From NCBI RefSeq assembly GCF_002307475.1, contig NZ_NTMH01000052.1:34364-98363 (forward strand): DNA of 64,000 nt. Reading direction: 5' to 3'. The notes beneath the pieces were generated by a model. It was not told the origin of the DNA, did no database searches, and worked only from the letters and a program-made list of their open reading frames with translations. A program made the translations under genes and the position numbers. This DNA comes from Pantoea allii (GTDB lineage: Bacteria; Pseudomonadota; Gammaproteobacteria; Enterobacterales; Enterobacteriaceae). Shown here piece after piece: positions 1 to 8,525 of the stretch (position 1 is the stretch's first letter; the number at the start of each line of letters is the position of its first letter).

Positions 1-2
1 CG

Positions 3-101
3 GGAGAACGCTGCAGCAACCCGCCGCGACTTCATGCCACAGGCGACACCGCCCAGCAGGTCGCGTGCTGGTATCCACAACAGGAGACGCGTCATGTCTG
101 A
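3..101 (+). CDS. Dipeptide/oligopeptide ABC transporter ATP-binding protein, C-terminal end only (DppD/OppD type)
   Basis: Only the last 32 codons lie in the window; the gene begins upstream and stops at TGA 99-101. The visible tail has an early ERC..PP pattern and ends [15 protein letters not shown], the usual close of the C-terminal oligo_HPY region of DppD/OppD ATPases. The stop overlaps the start of the next ATPase gene by eight bases, so the two are probably translationally coupled, as dppD and dppF are. The substrate cannot be told from this fragment. Position on the cytoplasmic face of an inner-membrane peptide importer is inferred from the family. Confidence 0.75.
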   Translation, partial: GERCSNPPRLHATGDTAQQVACWYPQQETRHV

Positions 102-1044
102 TGCTCTGCTTACGCTGCAAAACGTGCATGTCACCTTCCCTGCCAAAAAGAACTGGCGCGGCAAAGTGACGGAACGGGTTCATGCGCTGAATGGCCTGGA
201 TATTCAGGTCCGACAGGGCGAAACACTGGGGATTGTAGGCGAATCCGGCTGTGGGAAAAGCACCCTGGCGAAACTGTTGATGGGCATGCTGAGTCCGACC
301 TCAGGCCAGCTTGAACTGGCAACGGCACCCGCCGGTCATCGGGGACGTCGTATGCAGATGGTGTTTCAGGACCCCCTCTCTTCCCTTGATCCTCGCCTGC
401 CCGTCTGGCGCATCATCACCGAGCCGGTCTGGATTCAGTCGCGTCCGTCAGAAAAAGCGCGGCGGGCGTTGGCGGAATCACTGGCAAACCAGGTCGGTAT
501 TCGTCCCGAATACCTGGACCGGCCGCCGCATGCGTTTTCCGGCGGGCAGCGTCAGCGCATCGCCATCGCCCGGGCCCTGTCATCCGAGCCTGATATTATC
601 GTCCTGGATGAACCGACCTCCGCGCTGGATATTTCTGTTCAGGCGCAGATTCTGAATCTGCTGGTGGACCTGCAAAAACAGCAAAACCTCACCTACATCC
701 TGATCTCGCATAACGTGTCGGTGGTGCGCCATATGAGCGATCGCGTCGCGGTCATGTATCTGGGGCAGATTGTGGAGCTGGGCGAAACACAGCGCGTTCT
801 GGATGCGCCCCAGCATCCTTATACCCAGTTACTGATGGAGTCGGTACCGCGCATCGGCGCGGCGCTGGACGGCGCGCCGGTCAACACCGAGCTACCGGGT
901 AACCGTCACCTGCCGACGGGATGCTATTTTCGCGATCGCTGTCCACAGGCAACACGCGGCTGCGAGGCGCCCCAGCCACTGTTATTACAGGAAAAAGGCA
1001 GTGCGGTGAGATGTTGGCAGGCGCAAAACCCCATCCAGGCCTAA
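94..1044 (+). CDS. Dipeptide/oligopeptide ABC transporter ATP-binding protein (DppF/OppF type)
   Basis: A 316-residue ABC ATPase energising import of short peptides. Walker [10 protein letters not shown] is at residues 49-57, the signature FSGGQ at about 148-152, and Walker B IIVLDEP around 168-174 followed by SALD. The C-terminus has the oligo_HPY cysteine pattern ([11 protein letters not shown]...GC) typical of peptide and nickel importers. The ATG at 94 is preferred to the in-frame one at 34 because it follows an AGGAG at 82-86 and aligns with the family start. The upstream gene overlaps it by eight bases. An oxidoreductase of D-amino acids follows 73 bases later on the same strand, which hints at peptides carrying D-residues, but this is inference. 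Confidence 0.9.
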   Translation: MSDALLTLQNVHVTFPAKKNWRGKVTERVHALNGLDIQVRQGETLGIVGESGCGKSTLAKLLMGMLSPTSGQLELATAPAGHRGRRMQMVFQDPLSSLDPRLPVWRIITEPVWIQSRPSEKARRALAESLANQVGIRPEYLDRPPHAFSGGQRQRIAIARALSSEPDIIVLDEPTSALDISVQAQILNLLVDLQKQQNLTYILISHNVSVVRHMSDRVAVMYLGQIVELGETQRVLDAPQHPYTQLLMESVPRIGAALDGAPVNTELPGNRHLPTGCYFRDRCPQATRGCEAPQPLLLQEKGSAVRCWQAQNPIQA

Positions 1045-1117
1045 GCCATACCGAACACAGACCGCGCGGACAACGTCCGCGTGGTTGAGCGATAACGCGT
1101 TCAGGATAAATATCAAG

Positions 1118-2368
1118 ATGAAAATTATTGTACTCGGTAGTGGTGTCGTGGGCGTGACAACCGCCTGGTATCTGCAGCAGGCCGGGCATCAGGTGACCGT
1201 GATTGAAAAAGAAGCCGGTCCGGCATTAGGCACCAGCGCCGCCAATGCCGGGCAGATCTCCCCTGGCTACGCCGCGCCCTGGGCCGCGCCGGGTGTTCCC
1301 TTAAAGGCGGTGAAGTGGATGGTGCAACGCCACGCGCCCCTTTCCGTGCGTCCGGACGGCTCCCGCTTTCAGCTCGCCTGGATGATGCAAATGCTGAAAA
1401 ACTGCAATCCGCAAAGCTATGCCGAAAATAAGGCCAGGATGGTCAGGCTGGCAGAGTACAGCCGCGACTGCATCAAGGCACTGCGGGCCAGCACGGGCAT
1501 TGAATATGAAGGACGTCAGGGAGGTACGCTGCAGCTGTTTCGCACCGCTCAGCAGTTTGACAATGCGGCACGCGATATCGCCGTGTTGCAAGACGCCGGC
1601 GTTCCTTATCAACTGCTGGAAGCCTCACAACTGGCCGAAGTTGAACCGGCGCTGGCGGCGGTTAAGCATAAGCTGACCGGCGGGCTGCGACTGCCTAATG
1701 ACGAAACCGGAGATTGCCAGTTATTTACCCAGCAGCTTGCGGCGAGGGCGCACAAGGCTGGCGTCGACTTCCGTTATCACACCAACGTCGATGCGCTGCT
1801 GACACAGGGAGACAGGATAAGCGGGATTGTCTGTGGCGCTGAAACGCTGACGGCGGACGGATACGTCATGGCTTTGGGCTCATACTCCACGCAATTGCTC
1901 CGGCCGCTGCTGTCTGTTCCGGTTTACCCACTAAAAGGCTATTCACTGACGATTCCGATTGTCGATGCGTCCGGCGCGCCGGTATCCACGGTGCTGGATG
2001 AAACCTATAAAATTGCCATTACGCGTTTTGATAATCGTATTCGCGTGGGCGGTATGGCGGAAATCGTGGGATACAGCAAAACCCTGCTGCCCGCCCGGCG
2101 GCAAACGCTGGAGATGGTTGTCAACGATCTCTTTCCAGATGGCGGACAGGTGAGTCAGGCAACCTTCTGGACCGGATTACGCCCAATGACGCCGGACGGC
2201 ACGCCCATCGTTGGCCCGACGCATTTCACCAACCTGTGGCTGAATACCGGGCACGGCACGCTGGGCTGGACGATGGCCTGCGGCTCCGGCCAGCTGTTGA
2301 GTGATGTAATTTCAGGCAAACCGCCGGCGATTGCCCATGCAGACTATGCCGTGTCGCGCTATGCCTGA
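1118..2368 (+). CDS. FAD-dependent D-amino acid dehydrogenase, DadA-like
   Basis: A 416-residue flavoprotein of the DAO/DadA family, close in length to E. coli DadA (432). Such enzymes oxidise D-amino acids to 2-oxo acids and pass electrons to the quinone pool at the inner membrane. The N-terminus [13 protein letters not shown] is the FAD-binding GxGxxG fold, followed by a conserved EKE segment; the C-terminal GTPIVGPT and [16 protein letters not shown] are typical DadA motifs. The ATG at 1118 is chosen over an upstream TTG at 1085 because it starts exactly at the dinucleotide-binding fold. It lies directly behind the peptide-importer ATPases and is probably cotranscribed. The exact substrate (D-Ala or another D-amino acid) is not certain. 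Confidence 0.85.
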   Translation: MKIIVLGSGVVGVTTAWYLQQAGHQVTVIEKEAGPALGTSAANAGQISPGYAAPWAAPGVPLKAVKWMVQRHAPLSVRPDGSRFQLAWMMQMLKNCNPQSYAENKARMVRLAEYSRDCIKALRASTGIEYEGRQGGTLQLFRTAQQFDNAARDIAVLQDAGVPYQLLEASQLAEVEPALAAVKHKLTGGLRLPNDETGDCQLFTQQLAARAHKAGVDFRYHTNVDALLTQGDRISGIVCGAETLTADGYVMALGSYSTQLLRPLLSVPVYPLKGYSLTIPIVDASGAPVSTVLDETYKIAITRFDNRIRVGGMAEIVGYSKTLLPARRQTLEMVVNDLFPDGGQVSQATFWTGLRPMTPDGTPIVGPTHFTNLWLNTGHGTLGWTMACGSGQLLSDVISGKPPAIAHADYAVSRYA

Positions 2369-2472
2369 GCCATACAGTGCAAATAATCCGGATGTTCTAA
2401 AGCAGGAAGCCCTAAAAAAGATTAATTTTCAGGCAGGATCACATAGAGATCATTGTTGTAAACGTTGATATT

Positions 2473-2494
2473 CTGGTCCGCACTCACGGACCAG
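2473..2494. repeat. Short perfect inverted repeat just before the Eag chaperone gene
   Basis: CTGGTCCG at 2473-2480 and CGGACCAG at 2487-2494 form a perfect eight-base inverted repeat with a six-base loop. It ends eleven bases before the ATG at 2506, next to the AGAGAG ribosome-binding region. It could be an operator or an RNA hairpin that modulates translation; there is no T-run, so it is not a plain terminator. Confidence 0.4.
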
Positions 2495-2505
2495 AGAGAC
2501 TTTAC

Positions 2506-3039
2506 ATGTCTGAATATACCCTGCAGGACTGCAACATAACGGTGCCCGATGTATTTCGCGATCGCACCATGAACCTCTTTACGCTCAGCCATACGAATGC
2601 CAATGAATTCACCTTCGTGATTTCACGTGCAACAGCGGCTGCAGAAGACACGCTTCAGTCAGTATCCCAGAGGCTGTCATCCGAACTGCAGGCTACTCTG
2701 CAGGACCTCTCACTCAACCATGCCCGGCTCACTGAGCTAAGCGGAAGGCAGGCTCTGGAACTGTTTTACAGTTTCAAAGCCGGGGAAAGAATTATCTTTC
2801 AGAAGCAAAGGGTGGTGCTGACATCTGAAAACAGTACGGGAAAAAAGCTCCTCTGTTTCATTGGCACCTGCCCGGATGCGTTTGACGATTACCATAGCCG
2901 GATTTATGACAGCATCACGGACAGCATTACGTTTCCGGACGATACACTCGGTTCGCCCGCACGGGGCAGCCAGATTCCCGCCGACAGTCATGAAATCTTC
3001 TTCAGCTTTGGTTGGGTTACCGCGCTTAATGGGCAATGA
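2506..3039 (+). CDS. Eag-type (DUF1795/DcrB-like) type VI secretion effector chaperone
   Basis: A 177-residue protein whose first about 145 residues follow the DUF1795 pattern: N-terminal strand with DRTMNLFTL, then VISRA, QRLSSELQ, a central QRVVL strand and a final IYDSITDSITF segment. DUF1795 proteins of the Eag group (EagT6, EagR) are cytoplasmic chaperones that hold transmembrane regions of PAAR/Rhs effectors before type VI secretion. The family usually stops near residue 145-150. Here about 30 unrelated residues follow, which suggests the 3' end was joined to other sequence. No VgrG, PAAR or Rhs gene is nearby. A 27-codon stub and a small putative immunity gene follow at once, so this looks like the survivor of an effector module. 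Confidence 0.7.
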   Translation: MSEYTLQDCNITVPDVFRDRTMNLFTLSHTNANEFTFVISRATAAAEDTLQSVSQRLSSELQATLQDLSLNHARLTELSGRQALELFYSFKAGERIIFQKQRVVLTSENSTGKKLLCFIGTCPDAFDDYHSRIYDSITDSITFPDDTLGSPARGSQIPADSHEIFFSFGWVTALNGQ

Positions 3040-3112
3040 TAAAGTCACTAAAATTACGACAATTGATCCGATGACTCAGTCCGAAAAAGTCATTTTTGTG
3101 AGGGATAACTGA
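3029..3112 (+). pseudogene. Short coding stub, possible C-terminal tail of a lost effector
   Basis: A frame beginning at ATG 3029 gives 27 residues (MGNDKVTKITTIDPMTQSEK, then VIFVRDN) and stops one base before the next gene's ATG. It overlaps the chaperone 3' end in another frame. The regular, hydrophilic sequence and its place between an Eag chaperone and a small putative immunity gene fit the last residues of a polymorphic-toxin effector whose main body has been deleted. It could also be a chance frame. No function is claimed. Confidence 0.35.
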
Positions 3113-3113
3113 T

Positions 3114-3338
3114 ATGAAAGTCTCAGGCACCAGTTCGCATGTGTACCTTGATATGGATGGCCAGATAATCAAGGCCGAGGGTGAAATGATTGTGGGTGGA
3201 TTCGTCGCTTACAAAAGCACGATGAAATTCGAGCCTCCCTATGAAAATGAACCGGTTACTGAAGCAATCCGTCAGAAATACATTGATGAAGCGTTAAGAG
3301 AAACAAAAGACTCATATATGAAGCTGGAATTCGAATAA
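3114..3338 (+). CDS. Small putative immunity protein (Imm74-like)
   Basis: A 74-residue acidic protein, MKVSGTSSHVYLDMDGQI at the N-terminus, then GEMIVGGFVAYKSTM and FEPPYENEP. The pattern of short beta strands followed by a W/F-EPPY turn and a C-terminal helix resembles the Imm74 family of polymorphic-toxin immunity proteins; this is from memory of the family and needs a profile search. The ATG follows GGATAAC with one base between it and the stub's stop. Its place two positions behind an Eag chaperone supports an immunity role. With no toxin gene left it would be an orphan immunity gene. Confidence 0.5.
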   Translation: MKVSGTSSHVYLDMDGQIIKAEGEMIVGGFVAYKSTMKFEPPYENEPVTEAIRQKYIDEALRETKDSYMKLEFE

Positions 3339-3549
3339 TTTACCAGGTCCTCAATTTAACATCCCCCTGAAAAGAAAAAACAAAATAAGTCAGACGACCA
3401 GGGATATTCCAGGGAACAGGTCACTCCAGTTTTCGAAATCCTGAAATGACCCATGACCCCATCATTGGCGACATGGCAGAGTCTAATCAGTGTACAAACT
3501 TTTTATGCAATCTGGCTCTTATGTACAAAGGTATATTATTCCAGAACAG

Positions 3550-4734
3550 TTACAGAGCCTGGGCGCAAGCCCAGGCCGAACTCCAGGCCCACTGGAAATT
3601 GTATCCCCCCAGCCAGCCGGTCACATCGACCACCTCGCCGATGAAATAGAGCCCCGGCACGTCGCGCGCTTCCATGGTTTTGGATGAAAGCTGAGTTGTG
3701 TCAACGCCGCCGAGGGTGACTTCGGCGGTGCGGTAACCTTCCGTGCCGTTAGGCTGCACCTGCCAGCCGTGCAGCGTCTGCACCAGTTCTGTCTGCTGTT
3801 TGCTATTGAGTTGCTTCAGCGTGACATCCGGCACGACTTTCATTTCCTGCAAGACTTCGACCAGGCGCTTAGGCAGAATTTTGGCCAGGCTGTTTTTCAG
3901 GCTCAGATTCGGATGCGCCTCTCGCTGAATCGACAAAAAATCATCCAGACGGGTGGCCGGAGAGAGATCCACCGTGAGGAACTCGCCGGGCTGCCAGTAG
4001 CTGGAAATCTGCAACACCGCCGGGCCGGACAGACCGCGATGGGTGAACAGCATCGCCTCTTTAAATAGCGTGCCGTCCTTTGCCGCAATGGTCGTATCCA
4101 GCGCGACGCCAGACAGCGTCTGCAGTTGGTCTAATAGCGGTTTGTGCAGGGTAAAAGGCACCAACGCCGCGCGCGTTGGCAACACACTAAGCCCAAACTG
4201 CTCAGCAATTTTATAGCCGAACGGCGATGCGCCCAGGCCCGGCATGGAAAGCCCGCCGCTGGCAATCACCAGTTTCTCTGCCTGCACCGCGCTGCCGTTG
4301 AGCTGCAGATGGTAGCCCGCGTCATCCCGGGATACGCTCAGAATGTCGCTGCGCAGGCGAACGGTGACGCCACCGTTGTCACACTCGGCCATTAATAAAT
4401 CCACCATCTGCTGGGCAGAATCATCGCAGAACAGCTGTCCCAGGGTTTTCTCATGCCAGGCAATGCCGTGACGATTCACCAGATCGATAAAATCCCATTG
4501 GGTATAGCGCGCAAGGGCCGACTTACAAAAGTGGGGATTATTCGACAGATAGGCGGCGGGTTCAGTGTAGAGATTGGTGAAATTGCAGCGTCCGCCGCCG
4601 GACATCAAAATCTTGCGGCCCGGCTTCTTGCCGTTATCCAGCAGTAATACACGGCGACCACGCTGTCCTGCCTGCGCAGCACAAAAAAGCCCGGCAGCGC
4701 CTGCCCCAATTACGATAACGTCAAACTGTTCCAC
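3550..4734 (-). CDS. yhiN: YhiN-family NAD(P)/FAD-dependent oxidoreductase
   Basis: A 394-residue flavoprotein of the HI0933/BaiN family. The N-terminal FDVIVIGAGAAGLFCAAQAG is the FAD-binding fold, followed by the family marker GRKILMSGGGRCNFTN; the C-terminal GLYFIGEVVDVTGWLGGYN closes the second FAD-contact region. Length and motifs match E. coli YhiN. The physiological substrate of this family in enterobacteria is not settled. The gene is divergent from pitA, as in E. coli, which marks the start of conserved backbone after the small type VI remnant. Confidence 0.92.
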   Translation of the reverse strand: MEQFDVIVIGAGAAGLFCAAQAGQRGRRVLLLDNGKKPGRKILMSGGGRCNFTNLYTEPAAYLSNNPHFCKSALARYTQWDFIDLVNRHGIAWHEKTLGQLFCDDSAQQMVDLLMAECDNGGVTVRLRSDILSVSRDDAGYHLQLNGSAVQAEKLVIASGGLSMPGLGASPFGYKIAEQFGLSVLPTRAALVPFTLHKPLLDQLQTLSGVALDTTIAAKDGTLFKEAMLFTHRGLSGPAVLQISSYWQPGEFLTVDLSPATRLDDFLSIQREAHPNLSLKNSLAKILPKRLVEVLQEMKVVPDVTLKQLNSKQQTELVQTLHGWQVQPNGTEGYRTAEVTLGGVDTTQLSSKTMEARDVPGLYFIGEVVDVTGWLGGYNFQWAWSSAWACAQAL

Positions 4735-4872
4735 TGCAATTGCCCACCTGGTAAGAGAGGGGCAGATTGTAGTGATCTGCTCCTGTGGATGCCAGTGTCA
4801 AAATTTTGCCGTAAATATGTCACAATGTAACTGGTTAATTTATATAGACTTTGTACCTGTTAACCGGGTTAA

Positions 4873-4904
4873 TTGACATTTTTAGTCCAAATCATGACTA
4901 TATT
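4873..4904 (+). promoter_or_regulatory. Candidate sigma-70 promoter of pitA
   Basis: TTGACA at 4873-4878 is a perfect -35 hexamer. A -10-like TGACTATATT stretch lies at 4895-4904; the best register gives GACTAT 17 bases downstream. It sits about 75 bases before the pitA start, inside the yhiN-pitA divergent region. Only the -35 element is strong. Confidence 0.4.
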
Positions 4905-4975
4905 TTCCTTTCCCAGACCGCATGTTGTCGCGGATAATGCGCCGCGTTCATGTCCTCCAAAATGGCGTAACGTCT

Positions 4976-6478
4976 ATGCTACATCTGTTTGCTGGTCTAG
5001 ATCTTAGCACCGGCCTGTTACTGATACTTGCTCTGCTGTTTGTATTGTTTTACGAAGCAATTAACGGCTTTCATGATACGGCCAACGCGGTTGCGACGGT
5101 CATCTACACCCGTGCCATGCGTGCTCAGCTTGCCGTTTTGATGGCGGGGGTTTTCAACTTCTTTGGTGTATTGCTCGGCGGATTAAGCGTGGCTTACGCT
5201 ATCGTGCATATGCTGCCTACCGATCTGCTGCTGAATGTTGGCTCGGCTCACGGTCTCGCCATGGTGTTTTCCATGCTGCTGGCGGCGATTATCTGGAACC
5301 TGGGCACCTGGTATTTGGGGCTTCCGGCTTCCAGTTCCCACACGTTAATCGGCGCGATTATCGGCATCGGCCTGACCAATGCATTAATGAACGGCACCTC
5401 GGTCGTCGATGCGCTTAACATTCCTAAAGTGCTGAATATCTTCCTGTCTCTGATCCTTTCTCCCATCGTCGGCCTGGTGATTGCGGGCAGCTTAATCTTT
5501 CTTCTTCGCCGTTACTGGAGTAACACCAAGAAGCGTGCGCGTATTCATATGACGCCCGCAGACCGGGAGAAAATTGATGGCAAGAAAAAGCCGCCTTTCT
5601 GGACGCGTACCGCCCTGATTATCTCCGCCATTGGCGTCAGCTATTCACACGGTGCAAACGACGGGCAAAAGGGGATTGGCCTGATCATGCTGGTTCTGAT
5701 TGGCGTTGCGCCAGCAGGCTTTGTGGTCAATATGAATTCATCGGGTTACGACATCACGCGCACGCGCGATGCGGTTAACCACCTTGAGCAATATTACCAA
5801 CAGCATCAGGCGTCATTGACCCATATCATCCAGATGGCTCCGCCTAAACTGCCCACGCCAGAAGAAGTCGCCCCGGCAACGTCAACCGAGTTTCATTGCG
5901 ACAGCGCGCGTGCGCTGCAGGCCGTGCAGCGTGCTCAGGTGTTGCTGAACAATCTGCAAAGCTATGGCGATCTGTCCGTCGATCAGCGTAGTCAGATGCG
6001 CCGCCTGTTGCTGTGTATTTCCGATACCGCCGATAAAGCGGCGAAGCTGCCGGAAACCTCCGCTGACGATAAACGCTTCCTTGGCAAGCTCAAAGGCGAT
6101 CTACTGAACACCGTTGAGTACGCACCGGTATGGATTATCATGGCGGTTGCGCTGGCTTTAGGCATCGGCACCATGATTGGCTGGCGTCGTGTTGCCACCA
6201 CCATCGGTGAGAAAATTGGTAAGAAAGGCATGACCTATGCGCAGGGCATGTCCGCACAGGTAACGGCCGCCGTATCGATAGGCATTGCCAGCTACACCGG
6301 CATGCCGGTCTCCACCACGCATATCCTGTCCTCTTCCGTTGCCGGTACAATGCTGGTAGACGGCGGTGGATTGCAGAGCAAAACCATCAAAAACATCGCC
6401 ATGGCGTGGGTATTTACGCTGCCGGTCTGTATTTTGTTGTCGGGTTCGCTCTACTGGATCGCGCTCAAGCTCATCTGA
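4976..6478 (+). CDS. pitA: Low-affinity inorganic phosphate transporter PitA
   Basis: A 500-residue inner-membrane symporter that imports phosphate as a metal-phosphate complex with protons. The repeated PiT signature is present twice: [20 protein letters not shown] near the N-terminus and [15 protein letters not shown] in the middle, with [12 protein letters not shown] and [13 protein letters not shown] in the matching halves. Long hydrophobic segments flank a hydrophilic central loop of roughly 100 residues. The ATG at 4976 gives [10 protein letters not shown], the same start as E. coli PitA, so the upstream in-frame ATG at 4922 is rejected. It sits between yhiN and uspB as in E. coli and ends in a strong terminator. 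Confidence 0.97.
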   Translation: MLHLFAGLDLSTGLLLILALLFVLFYEAINGFHDTANAVATVIYTRAMRAQLAVLMAGVFNFFGVLLGGLSVAYAIVHMLPTDLLLNVGSAHGLAMVFSMLLAAIIWNLGTWYLGLPASSSHTLIGAIIGIGLTNALMNGTSVVDALNIPKVLNIFLSLILSPIVGLVIAGSLIFLLRRYWSNTKKRARIHMTPADREKIDGKKKPPFWTRTALIISAIGVSYSHGANDGQKGIGLIMLVLIGVAPAGFVVNMNSSGYDITRTRDAVNHLEQYYQQHQASLTHIIQMAPPKLPTPEEVAPATSTEFHCDSARALQAVQRAQVLLNNLQSYGDLSVDQRSQMRRLLLCISDTADKAAKLPETSADDKRFLGKLKGDLLNTVEYAPVWIIMAVALALGIGTMIGWRRVATTIGEKIGKKGMTYAQGMSAQVTAAVSIGIASYTGMPVSTTHILSSSVAGTMLVDGGGLQSKTIKNIAMAWVFTLPVCILLSGSLYWIALKLI

Positions 6479-6492
6479 GACAGCGGCAAATC

Positions 6493-6516
6493 AGGGCGAC
6501 TTCGGTCGCCCTTTTT
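6493..6516 (+). terminator. Rho-independent terminator of pitA
   Basis: AGGGCGAC, loop TTCG, GTCGCCCT followed by TTTT. The eight-base stem starts 15 bases after the pitA stop. The T-run is on the plus strand only; the convergent uspB ends inside it. Confidence 0.9.
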
Positions 6517-6850
6517 AATGCCAGATGGCCAGCGCAATCAGGCTGATCACCACTAATCCGCACAGCGAACTGGCCAACATAAACAAGCCTCTCACCCGCT
6601 CACACCGGCGAATAAATTCGTCATCATGATGATCAAGATAGCGTCTTGCCCAGATATAGCGCACCAGCCTGACCTGCTTGCCGGGCTGACCATGGGCGGT
6701 GAAAAACCCTGCGCCGTCAACGTACTGATACAGCAACGGATCGCAGCCACGCAAAACCACCAACAGCGCACGCAACGAAGAGAAATAGCGCGCCATATTC
6801 ACAATACATACCACACAGAGAGCCCAAAAAAGCGCGATAGTGCTGATCAT
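6515..6850 (-). CDS. uspB: Universal stress protein B (UspB)
   Basis: A 111-residue inner-membrane protein almost colinear with E. coli UspB, beginning [20 protein letters not shown] (first membrane segment) and ending in a second one, [15 protein letters not shown]. In E. coli it is made in stationary phase under sigma-S and is needed for ethanol resistance; the mechanism is unknown. The central basic region ([20 protein letters not shown]) is conserved. It is divergent from uspA across about 420 bases and convergent with pitA, the same arrangement as in E. coli. Confidence 0.95.
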   Translation of the reverse strand: MISTIALFWALCVVCIVNMARYFSSLRALLVVLRGCDPLLYQYVDGAGFFTAHGQPGKQVRLVRYIWARRYLDHHDDEFIRRCERVRGLFMLASSLCGLVVISLIALAIWH

Positions 6851-7273
6851 CTACCCCTCCTTACCGGTACTGCAGAAAAGTGCTGAACGCGCACCCTGCT
6901 GAACAGTCCCTGCAGAATTAGCCAACAACCCCATTAAATGATTTGTAGTTTTATTTTTGAAATATCTGAACAGACGCAGCAATGTGACGAAGGCTGCTTT
7001 TTCAGTTTAGGAGCAATGTTCAATTTTTTACCAGCAAGGATTTTCGTTTTATACGAGTAAAAATCGTTCATCATTGATCTTATTCACAACCCAGACGGCT
7101 TCAGACGCATTTGTTAACACAGATGACTATACTTTCAGGTATAACAACATTATCGCCTGTGCTGTACGTTAACCATTTCGGTGGCGCGCATCGCCCGTTC
7201 GCGCAATGGATTTCGCAGCTATGACGCGTCTGGAAACCGCTGCCATTCTGAATCTCGTGGAAGGAGTTATATC
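6851..7273. other. uspB-uspA divergent intergenic region
   Basis: About 420 bases without a credible gene. It must hold the promoters of both stress genes. A GTTAACACAGATGACTATACT stretch around 7113-7133 has a TATACT -10-like hexamer but no convincing -35, and AAGGAG at 7261-7266 is the uspA ribosome-binding site. An AT-rich tract at 6935-7080 may carry the uspB promoter. No operator could be assigned. Confidence 0.5.
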
Positions 7274-7711
7274 ATGGCTTACAAACATATCCTGATTGCA
7301 GTCGATCTTTCGCCAGAAAGCCAGTTGTTAGTCGATAAAGCTGTCTCGCTCGCGCGTCCTTATGACGCAAAAATTTCGTTGATTCATGTCGATGTGAATT
7401 ACTCTGATCTCTATACTGGCCTGATTGATGTCAACCTGGGCGATATGCAAAAGCGGATTTCTGAAGAGACACATCAGGCGCTTAAAAGCCTGTCGGATGC
7501 CGCGGGCTATCCTATCACCGAAACCCTGAGCGGCAGTGGCGATCTCGGTCAGGTGCTGGTGGATGCGATTAAGAAATACGATGTGGACATGGTGGTGTGC
7601 GGTCATCATCAGGACTTCTGGAGCAAACTGATGTCGTCTGCCCGCCAGTTGATCAATACGGTGCATATCGACATGCTGATTGTGCCGCTGCGCGACGAAG
7701 AGGAAGAATAA
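7274..7711 (+). CDS. uspA: Universal stress protein A
   Basis: A 145-residue cytoplasmic Usp-fold protein (E. coli UspA 144). It begins [16 protein letters not shown], the first strand of the fold with the conserved aspartate, and carries [12 protein letters not shown] near the nucleotide-binding-like loop; UspA itself lacks the ATP-binding G-2x-G-9x-G(S/T) motif. It is induced by growth arrest and many stresses and aids survival. The ATG at 7274 follows AAGGAG at the right distance, so the upstream in-frame GTG at 7181 is rejected. Neighbours uspB and rsmJ match the E. coli order except that the peptide transporter dtpB is absent here. Confidence 0.96.
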   Translation: MAYKHILIAVDLSPESQLLVDKAVSLARPYDAKISLIHVDVNYSDLYTGLIDVNLGDMQKRISEETHQALKSLSDAAGYPITETLSGSGDLGQVLVDAIKKYDVDMVVCGHHQDFWSKLMSSARQLINTVHIDMLIVPLRDEEEE

Positions 7712-7723
7712 TTCGCCTGCGTT

Positions 7724-7754
7724 AAGCCGGTGCGGCTGACGTGCCCACCGGCTT
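7724..7754. terminator. Hairpin between convergent uspA and rsmJ
   Basis: AAGCCGGTG at 7724-7732 pairs with CACCGGCTT at 7746-7754 across a 13-base loop. It lies between two convergent stops. There is no clear T-run on either strand, so it is a weak or Rho-assisted terminator at best. Confidence 0.45.
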
Positions 7755-7765
7755 CACAAACCCCG

Positions 7766-8518
7766 CTACTCAGCCAGTGGCGGATAGATATCGAAGCGGT
7801 GGCTTTTGGTAAGCACCGCAGACTGCGTAACAACCCCTGCCAGCGGTGGCGCGTAATCCGGGCGTTTCACCACGATACGTTTCTTTGCCAGACGGCGAGC
7901 CGGTGCCAGCAGAGCATCAGCGTCCTCATCCGCCCCAACCAGCGACTGAAAGACCCGCATCTCTTTTTTCACCATGGCGCTTTTTTGCCGATGGGGATAC
8001 ATCGGGTCGAGATAAACCACATCCGGCTGCGGGGTGATATCGGTTAAGGCCTGAACGCTGGAGGCATGAATCAGCGTCAGGCGCTCACGCAGCCAGTCGC
8101 CAATCTCTGCATCCTGATAACCGCGCGTCAGCCCATCATCCAGCAGTGCGGCGACCACCGGATGACGCTCCAGCATCCGTACCCGGCAACCGAGCGCGGC
8201 CAGCACAAAAGCATCCCGGCCTAATCCGGCGGTGGCATCCACGACATCGGGCAGATAATCGCCTTTGATCCCGACCGCTTTGGCTACCGCTTCCCCACGA
8301 CCGCCACCAAAACGGCGACGGTGCGCCATCGCGCCAGAGACAAAATCCACGAAGATACCGCCCAGTTTAGGCTCATCCCGTTTACGCAGTTCAAGATGTG
8401 TGGCGGTTTTGACCAGCGCCAGCGTCGCGTCTTCACAGTGTGTCAGTTGCCAGCGCCCGGCTAAAACAGTTAAGGCGCCGTCACCGGCGCCTGTCTCATC
8501 AAGCAAACAGATTTTCAC
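7766..8518 (-). CDS. rsmJ: 16S rRNA m2G1516 methyltransferase RsmJ
   Basis: A 250-residue SAM-dependent methyltransferase (E. coli RsmJ is 250) that methylates G1516 of 16S rRNA. Motif [19 protein letters not shown] is the SAM-binding glycine loop, and [17 protein letters not shown] holds the catalytic DPMxP. The start is GTG at 8518, giving [20 protein letters not shown] which aligns with the E. coli N-terminus; the longer in-frame ATG at 8575 lies inside prlC. It starts seven bases after the prlC stop, so the two are almost certainly cotranscribed. Confidence 0.95.
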   Translation of the reverse strand: MKICLLDETGAGDGALTVLAGRWQLTHCEDATLALVKTATHLELRKRDEPKLGGIFVDFVSGAMAHRRRFGGGRGEAVAKAVGIKGDYLPDVVDATAGLGRDAFVLAALGCRVRMLERHPVVAALLDDGLTRGYQDAEIGDWLRERLTLIHASSVQALTDITPQPDVVYLDPMYPHRQKSAMVKKEMRVFQSLVGADEDADALLAPARRLAKKRIVVKRPDYAPPLAGVVTQSAVLTKSHRFDIYPPLAE

Positions 8519-8525
8519 GTACGGC

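Noticed and set aside
4922-4975. Longer PitA N-terminus from ATG 4922
   Set aside because: The family starts at [10 protein letters not shown]; the extra 18 residues are basic, unrelated and without a ribosome-binding site.
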